Below the pieces are notes generated by a model that saw nothing but the letters and a program-made list of their open reading frames with translations, did no database searches and was not told the origin of the DNA. A DNA stretch of 64,000 bases from Limnomonas spitsbergensis (taxonomy: Eukaryota; Chlorophyta; Chlorophyceae; Chlamydomonadales), in assembly GCA_037349105.1 (NCBI GenBank), contig JAYJMM010000089.1, positions 1,302,001-1,366,000 on the forward strand, in the 5' to 3' direction. This document shows, piece by piece, positions 12,701-26,100 of this stretch (its first letter is position 1; every line of letters starts with the position of its first letter). A program made the translations under genes and the position numbers.

Positions 12701-15700
12701 ACACTGACGGTCCAGCCCACTTGCAACCCCACACTTTATCTACATACCAGTGAGTGTCGCAGAACACTTGATGTTGTGCTTGCGGCGTTTACTAGTAGAG
12801 AAGCTAGGGGGGAGGATGGGCAGAGCATGAGCTAGGGGGAAGGATGGGCAGAGCATGAGCTAGGGGGAAGGATGGGCAGAGCATCAGCTAGGGGGGAGGA
12901 TGGGCAGAGCATGAGCTAGGGGGAAGGATGGGCAGAGCATGAGCTAGGGGGAAGGATGGGCAGAGCATGAGCTAGGGGGAAGGATGGGCAGAGCATGAGC
13001 TAGGGGGAAGGATGGGCAGAGCATGAGCTAGGGGGAAGGATGGGCAGAGCATGAGCTAGAGGGGAGGATGGGCAAAGCATGAGCTAGGGGGAAGGATGGG
13101 TAGAGCATGTGCTAGGGGGAAGGATGGGCAGAGCATGAGCTAGGGGGAAGGATGGGCAGAGCATGAGCTAGGGGGAAGGATGGGTAGAGCATGAGCTAGG
13201 GGGAAGGATGGGCGGAGCATGAGCTAGGGGGAAGGATGGGCGGAGTATGAGCTAGGGGGAAGGATGGGCGGAGCATGAGCTAGGGGGAAGGATGGGCAGA
13301 GCATGTGCTAGGGGGAAGGATGGGCAGAGCATGAGCTAGGGGGAAGGATGGGCAGAGCATGAGCTAGGGGGAAGGATGGGCAGAGCATGAGCTAGGGGGA
13401 AGGATGGGTAGAGCATGAGCTAGGGGGAAGGATGGGTAGAGCATGAGCTAGGGGGAAGGATGGGCAGAGCATGTGCTAGGGGGAAGGATGGGCAGAGCAT
13501 GAGCTAGGGGGAAGGATGGGCAGAGCATGAGCTGCAACAACACGCTGACTGAGTAGCCCACTTGCAATCCCACACTTAATGTTCATAGAAGTGAGTGCCG
13601 CAGAGCACCGGTTGTTGTTGCTTCGTTTACTAGTAGAGAAGTAAAGGGGAAGGATGGGCAGAGCTCGAGATGCAGCAACACGCTGACGGGGTGCTCACTT
13701 TCAGGCCCACACTTCTGTCTTCAATCCCTTCCAAGGGATAACTGTTTATTGATGTAACGACGCTAAGCTACTGAGATATCTGGCGCCAGATATCTCAGTA
13801 GCTTAGGGTCGTTACATGAATAACGTATTAGTGCCGCAGCTTGTTGATGCTGATTCATGAACTAAAAGGGAACCTAGGAGGAACGATGGGCATGAGCTGA
13901 AGCAACACGCTGACAGGGGTGCCCCACTTTCAACCCCTCACGATTGCCGCCATGCAAGTGAGGCCGCTCACTTGCATGACACCTCTGCTTGCAACCATAC
14001 ACCTGAAACCTCAAGGAAAAGCAAGCAACCCCCAAATAGTCGCCCTGCCTCTCCAGACTACCTTGCATGACACTGAGTGGGCTACTCAACCTGTCCTGTC
14101 TGGATTTGCTTGCATAGCCTACTCCCCCCCACCTCGGCCGTATGCCGTATTGCGTCTGTTGTCCCACTCTTGCCCCCCATTGCGCCGGGGATGCATGCTG
14201 CCTAGACATACTCCAATTCCCCATGCCTTCATGCCCCTCCAAGGCACTTGTTTCGACTGCAGCAGATGCTGCCCGGATCTGGTGGCAAAGCTTAACCCCC
14301 CCCCACCGTTGCCCCGACCCCCAATGCCAGCATGCCTTACGAACACACTCCTAATGACCCCTGCTCCTGTATCTGGTTCCAGCATGCTTGCTGGCCCTAC
14401 TCTTCTCTGGGGTTCATGATTTTTAAAAGCACCTCCTTCAACTCTGGAATGCTGCCTGTATCTGTTGGCAAAGCCCAAGCCCCCCACCGCAGCCTCGGCC
14501 ACTGCCAATGCCGTCATGCCTTACGAAAACACGCCAAATTACCCCTGTTTTCCTGTGTCTGTGCTGCTTTTGATTGGTTCCCCCCCCCATGTTGCGTGTT
14601 TAGGTTGCGGGCCTTGTCGCTTGTTTCCCCCCGGTTCGCTCTGCCTCGCCCATAAGCAAAATGCTGTGGTGGTTGCGTTAACTTGTAACAACAACAACAA
14701 TCCCTGCTTCTTTTTCTGCCCGTATCTGATTGCAGAGCCAACTCTCCTCCGGGCTTCATGCCATCTTGCGTGCCCCCGCCCTTGCCTCCACCGTCTCCGG
14801 CACCTCCTCTACCGCCACCGCCGCCGCCATCATGCAACGTTACGGTCAGTACAACTGAATGGCTGGTTTACTTGCCATGCCCGCATGCCCTGCATGGTGT
14901 ATGCTGCTGCAAGCCTGCCATGCACATTATGCCTTAATGCCCTGCACGGCATATGCTGCTGCCTGTACGTAAATCCTGCTAGGCCATCACAAGGCAGATA
15001 TGAATAGTATGCCATGCATGCCGGGTTGATAATGCCATACATGGTGTATACTACTGTATGCCTGCCATGCGCATCATGCCCGCATGCCCTGCATGGCTTA
15101 TTCTGCTGTATGTACGAAAATCCTGCCCTGCCATCATCAGATGAACTGAATTGCATGCCATGCACACCATGCAGGGCATGGTGTATGCTGCTTTATGCAT
15201 GCCATGCAGGGCATGCCCGTGCGTGAAAATCCTGCCCTGCCATCATCAGATGAAATAAATTGCGATTCCAAACCGCATCAACCTCCGTTGCAGGCTACGA
15301 TGGTGCGGGCGTCTGGCCGTTTAGACGCCACAGATTGCGATCATTTCGCCTACTCGGTCACGGCATCACTGCCAGGTCTCTTTACGTTCTACTGCAGGTA
15401 AGAGGGCAGAACCTAGTGGAGGGGAGGGGAGGGGAGGGGAGTTTTGCTCAAGGTTTCTTGGTAGTACATTGCCGCACAGCCAGGGCCCCTTCACATACCA
15501 TCACAGGTCAATGTGCAGAGGCTAAGGGGTGGCAAACCCTTAACCCTAAACTAGGCCTCCTCACATACCATTGCGGGTCAATGTACAGGGGCAAGGAGGG
15601 GCATTTTTTTTTTTTTTTTTTAAATGGTACGTTAAAAGCTTTATTTATTTCTTTAGTCCATGGGATTCAGGGGGTAAGATACCCATACGTGTATATTAAT

Positions 15701-18700
15701 TTTCGTGCTCGCCGGACCACTTGTGTATGTGTCAGCTGGGCCTCCACCACCGGGCAATTTTGGATCAAACTTCGACCGGACGACTGCCGATAGTCCAAGC
15801 ATCAGCACATGCTGTATCCGCCCCCCCGGCTGCAGACCATGACGTAGCTGAATTGTAGCTGAATAACCCCTACAATAATCAGTACTGGCTCTTATACCCT
15901 CATGTGCGTCCTTATCCCTTATACCTTTATTCCTTCATGCCCGCGTTGCACCTTCTTCTGGATCTGTGTCAGCATCCATAAAGGCTGGTAGCCCTGATGC
16001 CCTTATACCCTCATGTACTACGTCCCTACCCCTTAAATATCATTCTTCCTTAATGCCCGTAGCCCCATAACTTCTGGATCTGTGTCCGCAGCCATTGAGC
16101 CTGGCAGCCCTGACGCCCTTATACTCTCATGTACGTCCCTACCCCTTATCTCTTATTTCCAAATCCTTATATATCTTTATTCCTGTATGCCCGCAGCGCC
16201 TTCACCTCTGGATCTGTGTCCGCAGTAGAGGCTAGTAGCCCTGGAGCCCTCATACTCTCATGTAGACATGTACGTCCCTGTCTCCTACCCCTTATTTCCC
16301 TATCCCTTATATCCTTATTCATTTTTGCCAGCAGTGCCACTGTCTCTGGACCTGTGTCTGGGTCTGTGAAGGCTGGCCACCCAAACACGTTTATACCCTC
16401 ATGTCCCTGTCGCTTATACCGGTACCCTTATTCATTATTTTCCTCAGCGGCTTTACCCCTGGGACTGTGTCCGCGCCAGAGGAGGCTGGTAGCCCTGATG
16501 CCCTTATACCCTCATGTACGTCTTCATCCCTTATGCCCTCGTTTCCTGCCCACATGTCCGTATTCCTAATATCCTGCCCTCCCTTTATGCCCGCAGCACC
16601 TTCACCTCTGGGACTGTGTCTGCGGCCATTGAGCCTGGCAGCCCCGACGCGACCCTCATGGTGATGGTACTCCTGTCACAGAGCCTCATGGGCATGGCAG
16701 ATACAGCAAGTGAGTCCACATCTGGATTGAGTGCATACTGCTTCTGGTCCTGAGCCTCATGGGCATGGCAGACACAGCAAGTGAGTTCATGTCTGGATTG
16801 AGCACATGCAGGGCTTGATAGGGATGGCTGACACAGCAAGGGAGTTCATGTCTGGATTGAGTGCATACTGCTTCTGGTCCTGAGCCTCATGGGCATGGCA
16901 GACAGCAAGTGAGTTCATGTCTGGATTGAGCACATGCAGGGCTTGATAGGGATGGCTGACACAGCAAGGGAGTCCACATCTGGATTGAGTGCATACTGCT
17001 TCTGGTCCTGAGCCTCATGGGCATTGCAGACACAGCAAGTGAGTTCATGTCTGGATTGAGCACATGCAGGGCTTGATAGGGATAGCTGACACAGCAAGGG
17101 AGTTCGTGTCTGGATTGAGTGCATACTGCTTCTGGTCCTGAGCCTCATGGGCATGGCAGACACAGCAAGTGAGTTCATGTCTAAATTGAGCACATGCAGG
17201 GCTTGATAGGGATGGCTGACTCAGCAAGGGAGTTCGTGTCTGGATTGAGTGCATACTGCTTCTGGTCCTGAGCCTCATGGGCATGGCAGACACAGCAAGT
17301 GAGTTCATGTCTGGATTGAGCACATGCAGGGCTTGATAGGGATGGCTGACACAGCAAGGGAGTTCATGTCTGGATTGAGTGCATACTGCTTCTGGTCCTG
17401 AGCCTCATGGGCATGGCAGACACAGCAAGTGAGTTCATGTCTAGATTGAGCACATGCAGGGCTTGATAGGGATGGCTGACACAGCAAGGGAGTTCATGTC
17501 TGGATTGAGTGCATACTGCCTCTGGTCCTGAGCCTCATGGGCATTGCAGACACAGCAAGTGAGTTCATGTCTGGATTGAGCACATGCAGGGCTTGATAGG
17601 GATGGCTGACTCAGCAAGGGAGTTCGTGTCTGGATTGAGTGCATACTGCTTCTGGTCCTGAGCCTCATGGGCATGGCAGACAGCAAGTGAGTTCATGTCT
17701 GGACTGAGCACATGCAGGGCTTGATAGGGATGGCTGACACAGCAAGGGAGTTCATGTCTGGATTGAGTGCATACTGCTTCTGGACCTGAGCCTCATGGGC
17801 ATGGCAGACAGCAAGTGAATTCATGTCTGGATTGAGCACATGCAGGGCTTGATAGGGATGGCTGACACAGCAAGGGAGTTCATGTCTGGATTGAGTGCAT
17901 ACTGCTTCTGGTCCTGAGCCTCATGGGCATGGCAGACACAGCAAGTGAATTCATGTCTGGATTGAGCACATGCAGGGCTTGATAGGGATGGCTGACACAG
18001 CAAGGGAGTTCGTGTCTGGATTGAGTGCATACTGCTTCTGGTCCTGAGCCTCATGGGCATGGCAGACACAGCAAGTGAATTCATGTCTGGATTGAGCACA
18101 TGCAGGGCTTGATAGGGATGGCTGACACAGCAAGGGAGTTCATGTCTGGATTGAGTGCATACTGCTTCTGGTCCTGAGCCTCATGGGCATGGCAGACAGC
18201 AAGTGAGTTCATGTCTGGATTGAGCACATGCAGGGCTTGATAGGGATGGCTGACTCAGCAAGGGAGTTCATGTCTGGATTGAGTGCATACTGCTTCTGGT
18301 CCTGAGCCTCATGGGCATGGCAGACACAGCAAGTGAGTTCATGTCTGGATTGAGCACATGCAGGGCTTGATAGGGATGGCTGACTCAGCAAGGGAGTTCA
18401 TGTCTGGATTGAGTGCATACTGCTTCTGGTCCTGAGCCTCATGGGCATGGCAGACACAGCAAGTGAGTTCATGTCTGGATTGAGCACATGCAGGGCTTGA
18501 TAGGGATGGCTGACTCAGCAAGGGAGTTCGTGTCTGGATTGAGTGCATACTGCTTCTGGTCCTGAGCCTCATGGGCATGGCAGACACAGCAAGTGAGTTC
18601 ATGTCTGGATTGAGCACATGCAGGGCTTGATAGGGATGGCTGACACAGCAAGGGAGTTCATGTCTGGATTGAGTGCATACTGCTTCTGGTCCTGAGCCTC

Positions 18701-21700
18701 ATGGGCATGGCAGACAGCAAGTGAGGTCATGTCTGGATTGAGCACATGCAGGGCTTGATAGGGATGGCTGACTCAGCAAGGGAGTTCATGTCTGGATTGA
18801 GTGCATACTGCTTCTGGTCCTGAGCCTCATGGGCATGGCAGACACAGCAAGTGAGTTCATGTCTGGATTGAGCACATGCAGGGCTTGATAGGGATGGCTG
18901 ACTCAGCAAGGGAGTTCGTGTCTGGATTGAGTGCATACTGCTTCTGGTCCTGAGCCTCATGGGCATGGCAGACAGCAAGTGAGTTCATGTCTGGATTGAG
19001 CACATGCAGGGCTTGATAGGGATGGCTGACTCAGCAAGGGAGTTCGTGTCTGGATTGAGTGCATACTGCTTCTGGTCCTGAGCCTCATGGGCATGGCATA
19101 CACAGCAAGTGAGTTCATGTCTGGATTGAGCACATGCAGAGCCTGAAAGGGATGGCAGACACAGCAAGTGAGTTCACATCTGAATTGAGTGTACACGACT
19201 GTACTGCTTCTGGTCCTAAGCCTCATGGGCATGGCAGAGTGGTAGACAAAGCAAGTTAGTTCACATCTGGATTGATTACGTGCAGAGCTTGATAGGGATG
19301 GCTTATAAAGCAAGTGAGTTCACATCTGGATAGAGTCATTGAGTGCATTCTGCGCACATATCTGGATTTAGTTTGCGCTGAGCCTTGTCCAGTGCCTAGA
19401 GGTGATGGCACAGGCAGAAAACGAGTGACCACGTGATGTTTACCCATCTGGATTGAGTTTGTTAAGAGCCTGGTGGTTGTGGCTGATACAGACACAGCAA
19501 GTGAGCTCACATCATGAATTGAGTGCGTTCAGAGTCAGATGCCCCGATGCCCCCATTCTGATGACCCGATGCCCCCATTCCGATGCCCCGATTCCTCCGA
19601 TTCTGATGCCCCCATGCCTTGCCGCCTCCCCGATGCAGAATTCTTCAACCTCTCATGCGGCGACACCCTCGTCGCTGTGCCCTCCGTCGGCTGCGGCAGC
19701 GCGGTCGTCCAGGACAGCCCCTCGGTCCAATTTGGATGGTGGACCCCCGGCTTCTACCCAGCTTCCAAGAACTGCATCGCGCCGCCTGCTCCCCCGCCGC
19801 CGCCGCCCCTGCCCCCGTCGCCCTCGCCGCCGCCGCCCTCCCCGCCGCCGGTGCCGCCCGCTCCGCCGCCGCCTCCCCAGGCCTGCCGCATGCAGGTCGT
19901 CGCGACTCGGCGCTCTGGTGAGCGGAATGTCAACCCTGAGGATTATAGTTTAAAGTTGAAGGTTCAAATTGAAACCTAGGGTTGAGGTTGAACCTTCAAC
20001 CCTAAACAATATTCCGTTAACCTATCAACACTGTACCAGCAGGGCATACACAAGTCGCGACAGGGCGCTCTGGTGAGCAGGCTGTCAAACCCTGAACCCC
20101 AAACCCCATACCTTTACCTTCAACCTCAAACCATAAAAACGTAGACAAATAAACGCTACACCCTGAACTTCACCCTAACCTGAACTTTGTATTAAACTCT
20201 TAACTAAATGCTGAATTCCACCCTAATCTACACCCTGAAATATATGCAACCCATTGCTACGGTGAGCGAGTGACACCGAGCTATGAAACGCACACATTAC
20301 CGTAAACCGTCTTTGACTCCGCGCACAAATTAAATAATTATAGGGGTGCGCGGACATGGTGCGCGATAATATTAATTCAAAAAAGTCCGCTGCGCGGAGC
20401 GTCAGTCAGGTGCCCAAAAACTATTTGGGGGGTGCGCGGTATGAATTAAAAACAGCACTTTTTACAAAAATCGTGCGCTAGCGCGCGACTGTTTGATTCG
20501 ACATCCGTTTAGTCATCCTTGTCAAGTCTGCTCAAATAGCCATGCACAGCAACACTACTGATGACTCAGATGAACACTACCGGTACTCATAGGTAGCATT
20601 ACTGAGAGCGATTAATGAACATTGACAGGATTCGAACCGCAGACCTCAGGATAGACTGCCAAATTGCGTTGTACCACTGAGCCCCCCACGTTTATATAAC
20701 CACACGTTTCCTGAGGCCAGAAACCGGCGGGGGAGGAGGGTGACGATTACGGTATCGTTGCTAGCAGGCGGGTGCCAGTATCAAACGAAGTTTTAACTGA
20801 GCTTTCCGGTACAGGCTGAAAGTGCTGCGCGGACTAAAATTTAAATTATTTCAGTGATGCGCGATGTGCAATTAAATTCTGTGCTGCGCGGCGTTAAATT
20901 AAATTAAAATTTCGTCGCTGCGCGAACTAAAATTAAATTCTTTTTGAGGTGCGCGGACTAATTAAATAATTATTTTTTTCGGGGTGCGCGGAGTCTAAGG
21001 CGTTTTACGGTAGTAACATGTCCATTTTAGGAAACCCTTTTGCAAAACACCACACCTGACAAGCCACGTATTTTTTCACCAGGCGCTCACTGGTGCCCAG
21101 ACTCAACATGATGCCCTTCTGTCAAGTAGCCATCGTGCCCACATGCCTTCATGCCTTCAGGTCTCCATGGCCACATGCCCTCATGGCCACATGGCCGCAT
21201 GCCACCATGCATCCATGACCACATGCCCCCATGGCCACATGCCTATTGCCTTAATGTTCCCAATTCCCCCTGCTCCCATGCCCACATGTCCACATACCCC
21301 CATGCTTCCATTTTTCAAGCCTGTAAGCCTCCATGTTCCCATGCCCCCATGGTTGCAGGTGGCATGAGGACAGGCGATTGCACCAACCTGCTAGAACTCA
21401 TCATGGCCAGCCCCTGGTCGCAAGGAGTGACCATTTCGAACAACACGTACCCTCAGATGCGGTCTCCGTGGGGATGTGTGGATGTGCAGGTCAGGCGTGT
21501 TCACACTATTTCACACCCAATGGAGTGTACTGGTATGGAGGTGCAGATGAGAGATGTTCACACTATTTCACATCCAGTGGGATATGGATGGATTTGCGCC
21601 TTTGCGGGTATTATGGCGGCATACATACTGTACATACTGTACATACTGTACATACTGTACATACTGTGCATACTGTACATACTGTACATACTGTACATAC

Positions 21701-23116
21701 TGTACATACTGTACATACTGTGCATACTGTGCATACTGTACATACTGTACATACTGTACATACTGTGCATACTGTGCATACTGTACATACTGTACATACT
21801 GTGCATACTGTACATACTGTACATACTGTACATACTGTACATACTGTACATACTGTACATACGGATTCCGTATTTCTACGGCCCCCGCCAGCCCTAATTA
21901 TGGGATGGTAGCAAAGCGTTCCTCCAGAGCAACTGCATGTTTGTGTTTAAACCTTATGTGATTATAGGCGCATCTGCCGCAGACTCAGCGGCCGATGCGT
22001 CTTTCTGTGATTGTTACTAACCCTGAACCCTGAACCCTGAACCTGCTCCCTTGCCTCCATTGCTCCCTTCAGGACAACTATGTGATTGTTGGCGCCACCG
22101 CCGCAGACCCAGCGACCGAGGAGACCCTTTGCATCATGTGTCAACCTCAACCTGAACCCTGAACCTGCTCCCTTGCCTCCATTGCTCCCTTCAGGACAAC
22201 TATGTGATTGTGGGCGCTACCGCCGCAGACCCAGCGACCGAGGCTACCTTCTGTGAACATCATGTGTCAACCTCAACCTGAATCCTAGACCTGTTCCCTT
22301 GCCTCCATTGCTCCCTTCAGGACAATTATGTGATTGTGGGCGCTACCGCCGCGGACCCAGTGGCTGAGGCCACCTTCATGTCACGGTTTGCCACGTTCCC
22401 CGGTGTGGCCATTGTCGTCATTACGAGGCTGGACATGGTAGGTTCAGGGTGCAGGCTTTAGCATGATAAGGGGGCAGGGTTGAGCATCATACGGTTTTCC
22501 CGGTGTGGCCATCATCATTAGGGTTCAATTGACGGTAGGAGGGTTACGTTAACATTTAAGGTTACAGGTGCAGGGTGTAGCAGAATACGGTTTCCCCATT
22601 GTGGGCCATTGTTGTGATTACAAAACTGGACATGGTAGGTTCAGGGTTAGGCACAGTCAGGTCTCTACGGGAAGTCAATCCTCATCATCATCATGCAGTT
22701 TAGCATGATACATCACGGGTGCTGGATTCAGTTTCTTCGGCCAATGTCATCACCACGAAGCTGAGCACATGGGTTAAGGGTGCAGGGTTAAGCATCATTA
22801 AGCTGAACATGGTAAGTTCAGGGTTCAGCATCATACAGTTTCACCAAGATGGCCAACGTCATCATCATGGAGCTGAGCACAGAAGGTTGCAGGGTTTAGC
22901 ATCACATGGAACCATTCTCCACTTCAGTCTTCAAAGTTCTCATTTGAATATTTGCTACTACCACCAAGATCTGCACTAGACGCCGTTTCACTCAGACTCA
23001 CGTCTCAAGCTGCGCAACGACGTCCACGCCCTCCTACTCATGAATGCCTCGCACTTGCATCCATGGCCGAGTATAGGTCACGCGCTTAAGCGCCATCCAT
23101 TTTCGGGGCTAATTCA

Positions 23117-23152
<36 letters not shown>

Positions 23153-26100
23153 TTCACCGAGATGGCCGATGGTATCATCATGAAGCTCAACAGGGTAGGT
23201 TCAGGGTTAAGCATCATACGGTTTCACCGAGATGGCCAACGTCATCATCACTGAACATGAGAGGGGTCAAGGGTCGAGGATTATGCTGATAAGCACAATC
23301 ACGTTGTCCCGGCGGGTCCGACAATGTTACCGTCATCAAGCTGGGCGTGATCGGTCAATGACCAAGGGTTGAGCACGACCAAGTTTTCCCCGGGAGGGGC
23401 TGAGGCCAGGTTTCCATGGTTCGGTAATACGGTTTTGTTAAATCGTGCAGTGCGATGTCGTTAACGTTACGGGATTGGGGCCCCAAACGACTGTCCTGGA
23501 TGACCCTGGCTGAGGCAACTTTCTTGTTGCAGTTCACCACGTTCCTCGGGTAAGCCATCTTCATGTTCACAGGGCTTAACGTACTGGGCTTTCCAACGCG
23601 GCATGTATTGCGACTCGTGCAGGCCATGTTGCCGCATGCTGCTCGATCAATGCAAACGCCGGACCAACCCAACCAACCCAAGGCGGTAGACGCCTGATCC
23701 CCTCTTCAGCTTTTAAGCCTCTTCTGCTGCTGCTTTCCTCCTCTTCACAGATATGCGGAGGCTTCCTGTACCCCCAGTGCAGCTGCAACCTGTACCGCCG
23801 TACCTCACGCACCATATTGCTTTCCTCCACTTAACAGACGTGCGGAGACTTTCTGTACTCCCAGTCGAGCTGCAACTTGTACCTGAGCCACTCGCACGCG
23901 GCCAACTACTCCACCAACGGCGGCTCCCCCGGAGCGTGCGGCCGGCCGCCGGCCCCGCCCCCTCCGCCGCCCTTCATGCCGGCGCCGCAGCCACCAGGCG
24001 TCACGTCCACTGTCCTCAACGTCGTGGTGCAGGCCCCCGTGGGCCCGGCCAACAAGGATGTGAACTGTGCCTCACTCGTCAGCAGCTTGTGGCAGGTGGG
24101 CGGTGTAGCAGCTTGTGGCAGGTGGGCGGTGAAACAGAAGCCTTCACTAGTGATACAGTGCTTTTGGTTTGCATTTTATACCATACCGGTATATCAAATA
24201 TGAATTCGGTGATTTACCGGTATTTTCTCTTTCAATATATCATTACAGGGCCTGTGCCAGTTCCATTAATAGGATTGCTTCAGTGGTTGGACCCAAACCT
24301 GTTGTTCTTACAAATTTGACGCAACCACCCACAGCTTGTTGCAAAAGGGCCAGGCAGAGCGAACCAGGAGGAGACCAGAAAAACGAAAAACGAGACAGGC
24401 ACCAGAAAACAGACAGAACCTATGGCAGATATGCAACGCCCTGTTAGCCGCTAGTATATGCACTGTCCTAAGGGGGAGGGGGCAACCAGTGGTTCTGGGG
24501 CAGGAAACTTTGTCAAAGTGTGATATTTGCATCCTGGTGTGCAGCGCCCTGTCAGCCGCTAGTATATGCACTGCCCTGAGGGGGAGGGGGCAACCAGTGG
24601 TTCTGGGGCAGGAAACTTTGTCAAAGCGTGATATTTGCATGCTGGTGTGCAGCGCCCTGTCAGCCGCTAGTATATGCACTGCCCTGCTAATCCCCCCTAG
24701 AGAAGCTCTGCCTTGACGATCTCAACTGTTGCAAACCATCACGTACTCCTTGGCCATCAAGGAGGCCAGCCCCCCGTCACCCTTCTAAAACCTCAGCCAG
24801 CATGTCCTCCCCCCCCCCCCCGATCAGTAGTCTCACTAGTCCATTACAAAACCACCCTGGGCAGCTGCTAACACCTCGACCAAAAGCTACGCCCCCCAGA
24901 TCAACATTTCCTTTCTGCTCTGCCACGAAAGCGCCTTGGCCAACAGCTACGCAATCCTACATCGACATTATCTTACTGCTCCCCTACAGTGATCCATGCC
25001 CCTTGGCTCATTGCTTGCTGTATCAGATTATCACCTACTCATCGACCATCAATAGAGCCAGTGCTCTTTCAACCTTGCAGTATAGCCTAAACCCTAAACC
25101 CTAACACCTTGGTCAATACTGCCCCCTTGCTTTATGTTGCAGACCATCATCTACTCGTTGAGGCCAGTGTCCTGTCGCCCCTCTAACATCTCAGCCAACA
25201 GCTACGCCCCCCCAATCAGCATTCTCTTACTCCTTCCCCACAATCAACAATGCACCTTTGCTCACTGCTTGATGTTGTAGACCATCATCTACTCGTCCGC
25301 CGTTAATGGGGCCAGCGTCCCGTCGCCCTTCTAACACCTCAGCCAACAGCCCTCTCCCCCCCCCTAGTCAGCGTTATCTTACTGCTCCCCTACGAAGATC
25401 AATGCCAAATACTCACTGCTTGATGTTATATACCATCATCTACTTGTTCGCCGTTGATGGAGCAAACGTTCCGTCCCCCCCCCCCACACACCTCAGCCAG
25501 CAGATCCCCCCCCCCCCCCCCAATCAGCATTCTCTTACTCCTTCCCCACTATGATCAATGCTCATTTCCCCTCCAAGAGGTCAATTCAGGTACCCAACGG
25601 TGAGGGCTGCGCCTCTACCATCTGAGACCCAAATTGGGTGAAAACCGGAGGAACTGGTGTCGTACTTACTAAATCTGTTGCTCATTGCTTGCTGTATCAG
25701 ACCATCACCTACTCGTCCGCCATCACTGGAGCCAGTGCTCTGTCACCCTTAACCCCCCTAACACCTTGGTCAATGCTGCCTCATTGCTTGATGTTGCAGA
25801 CGATCACCTACTCGTCGGCCATCACTGGAGCCAACGCTCTTTCGCCCCCCAACGCCTCGGCCATCAGCTGCTTCATCGCCCAGTTCCAGCCGACAGCCAG
25901 CACATTTTCGCTTTCAGCTCAGGTGGGATGCACGTTCACCTAAACCCTTAACCAGAAACCCTCAACTCAAACACCTTGGCTATCAGCTGCTTCATCGCCC
26001 AGTTCCAGCCGACGTCCAGTATCTTTTCGCTCTCAGCCCAGGTGGGACGCTCGTGCACCTTCATCCTAGAGCCGAAACCCTCAACTCAAACGCCTCAGAC

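Larger units (their letters stand above)
19918..21358. other. Intron between exons 12 and 13, holding an AT-rich TIR element
   Basis: A donor-edge copy of exon 12 (GCGACAGGGCGCTCTGGTGAGC) lies at about 20055-20077. Most of the rest is the AT-rich element described separately and, near the acceptor, CATGCCCCCATGG-type simple repeats at 21120-21350. Confidence 0.6.

Noticed and set aside
16585..19313. Series of minus-strand ~60-120-codon frames with SLSSPACAQSRHEL repeats
   Set aside because: Antisense readings of the ~129-bp array in a pherophorin intron.
922..19330. CRISPR-like spaced repeats
   Set aside because: All arrays are head-to-tail minisatellites with no unique spacers; the genome is eukaryotic.
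20618..20690. Functional tRNA gene on the minus strand
   Set aside because: A and B boxes are present, but acceptor and T-stem pairing fail.
21151..21911. Frames of ~190-250 codons with YIL, VHT or YCT repeats
   Set aside because: The 9-bp microsatellite extends the frame; only the part at 21359-21489 is a real exon.
25570..25640. tRNA-like A box (GTCTCAGATGGTAGAGGC) on the minus strand
   Set aside because: No credible B box or cloverleaf; only the A-box-like part is seen.
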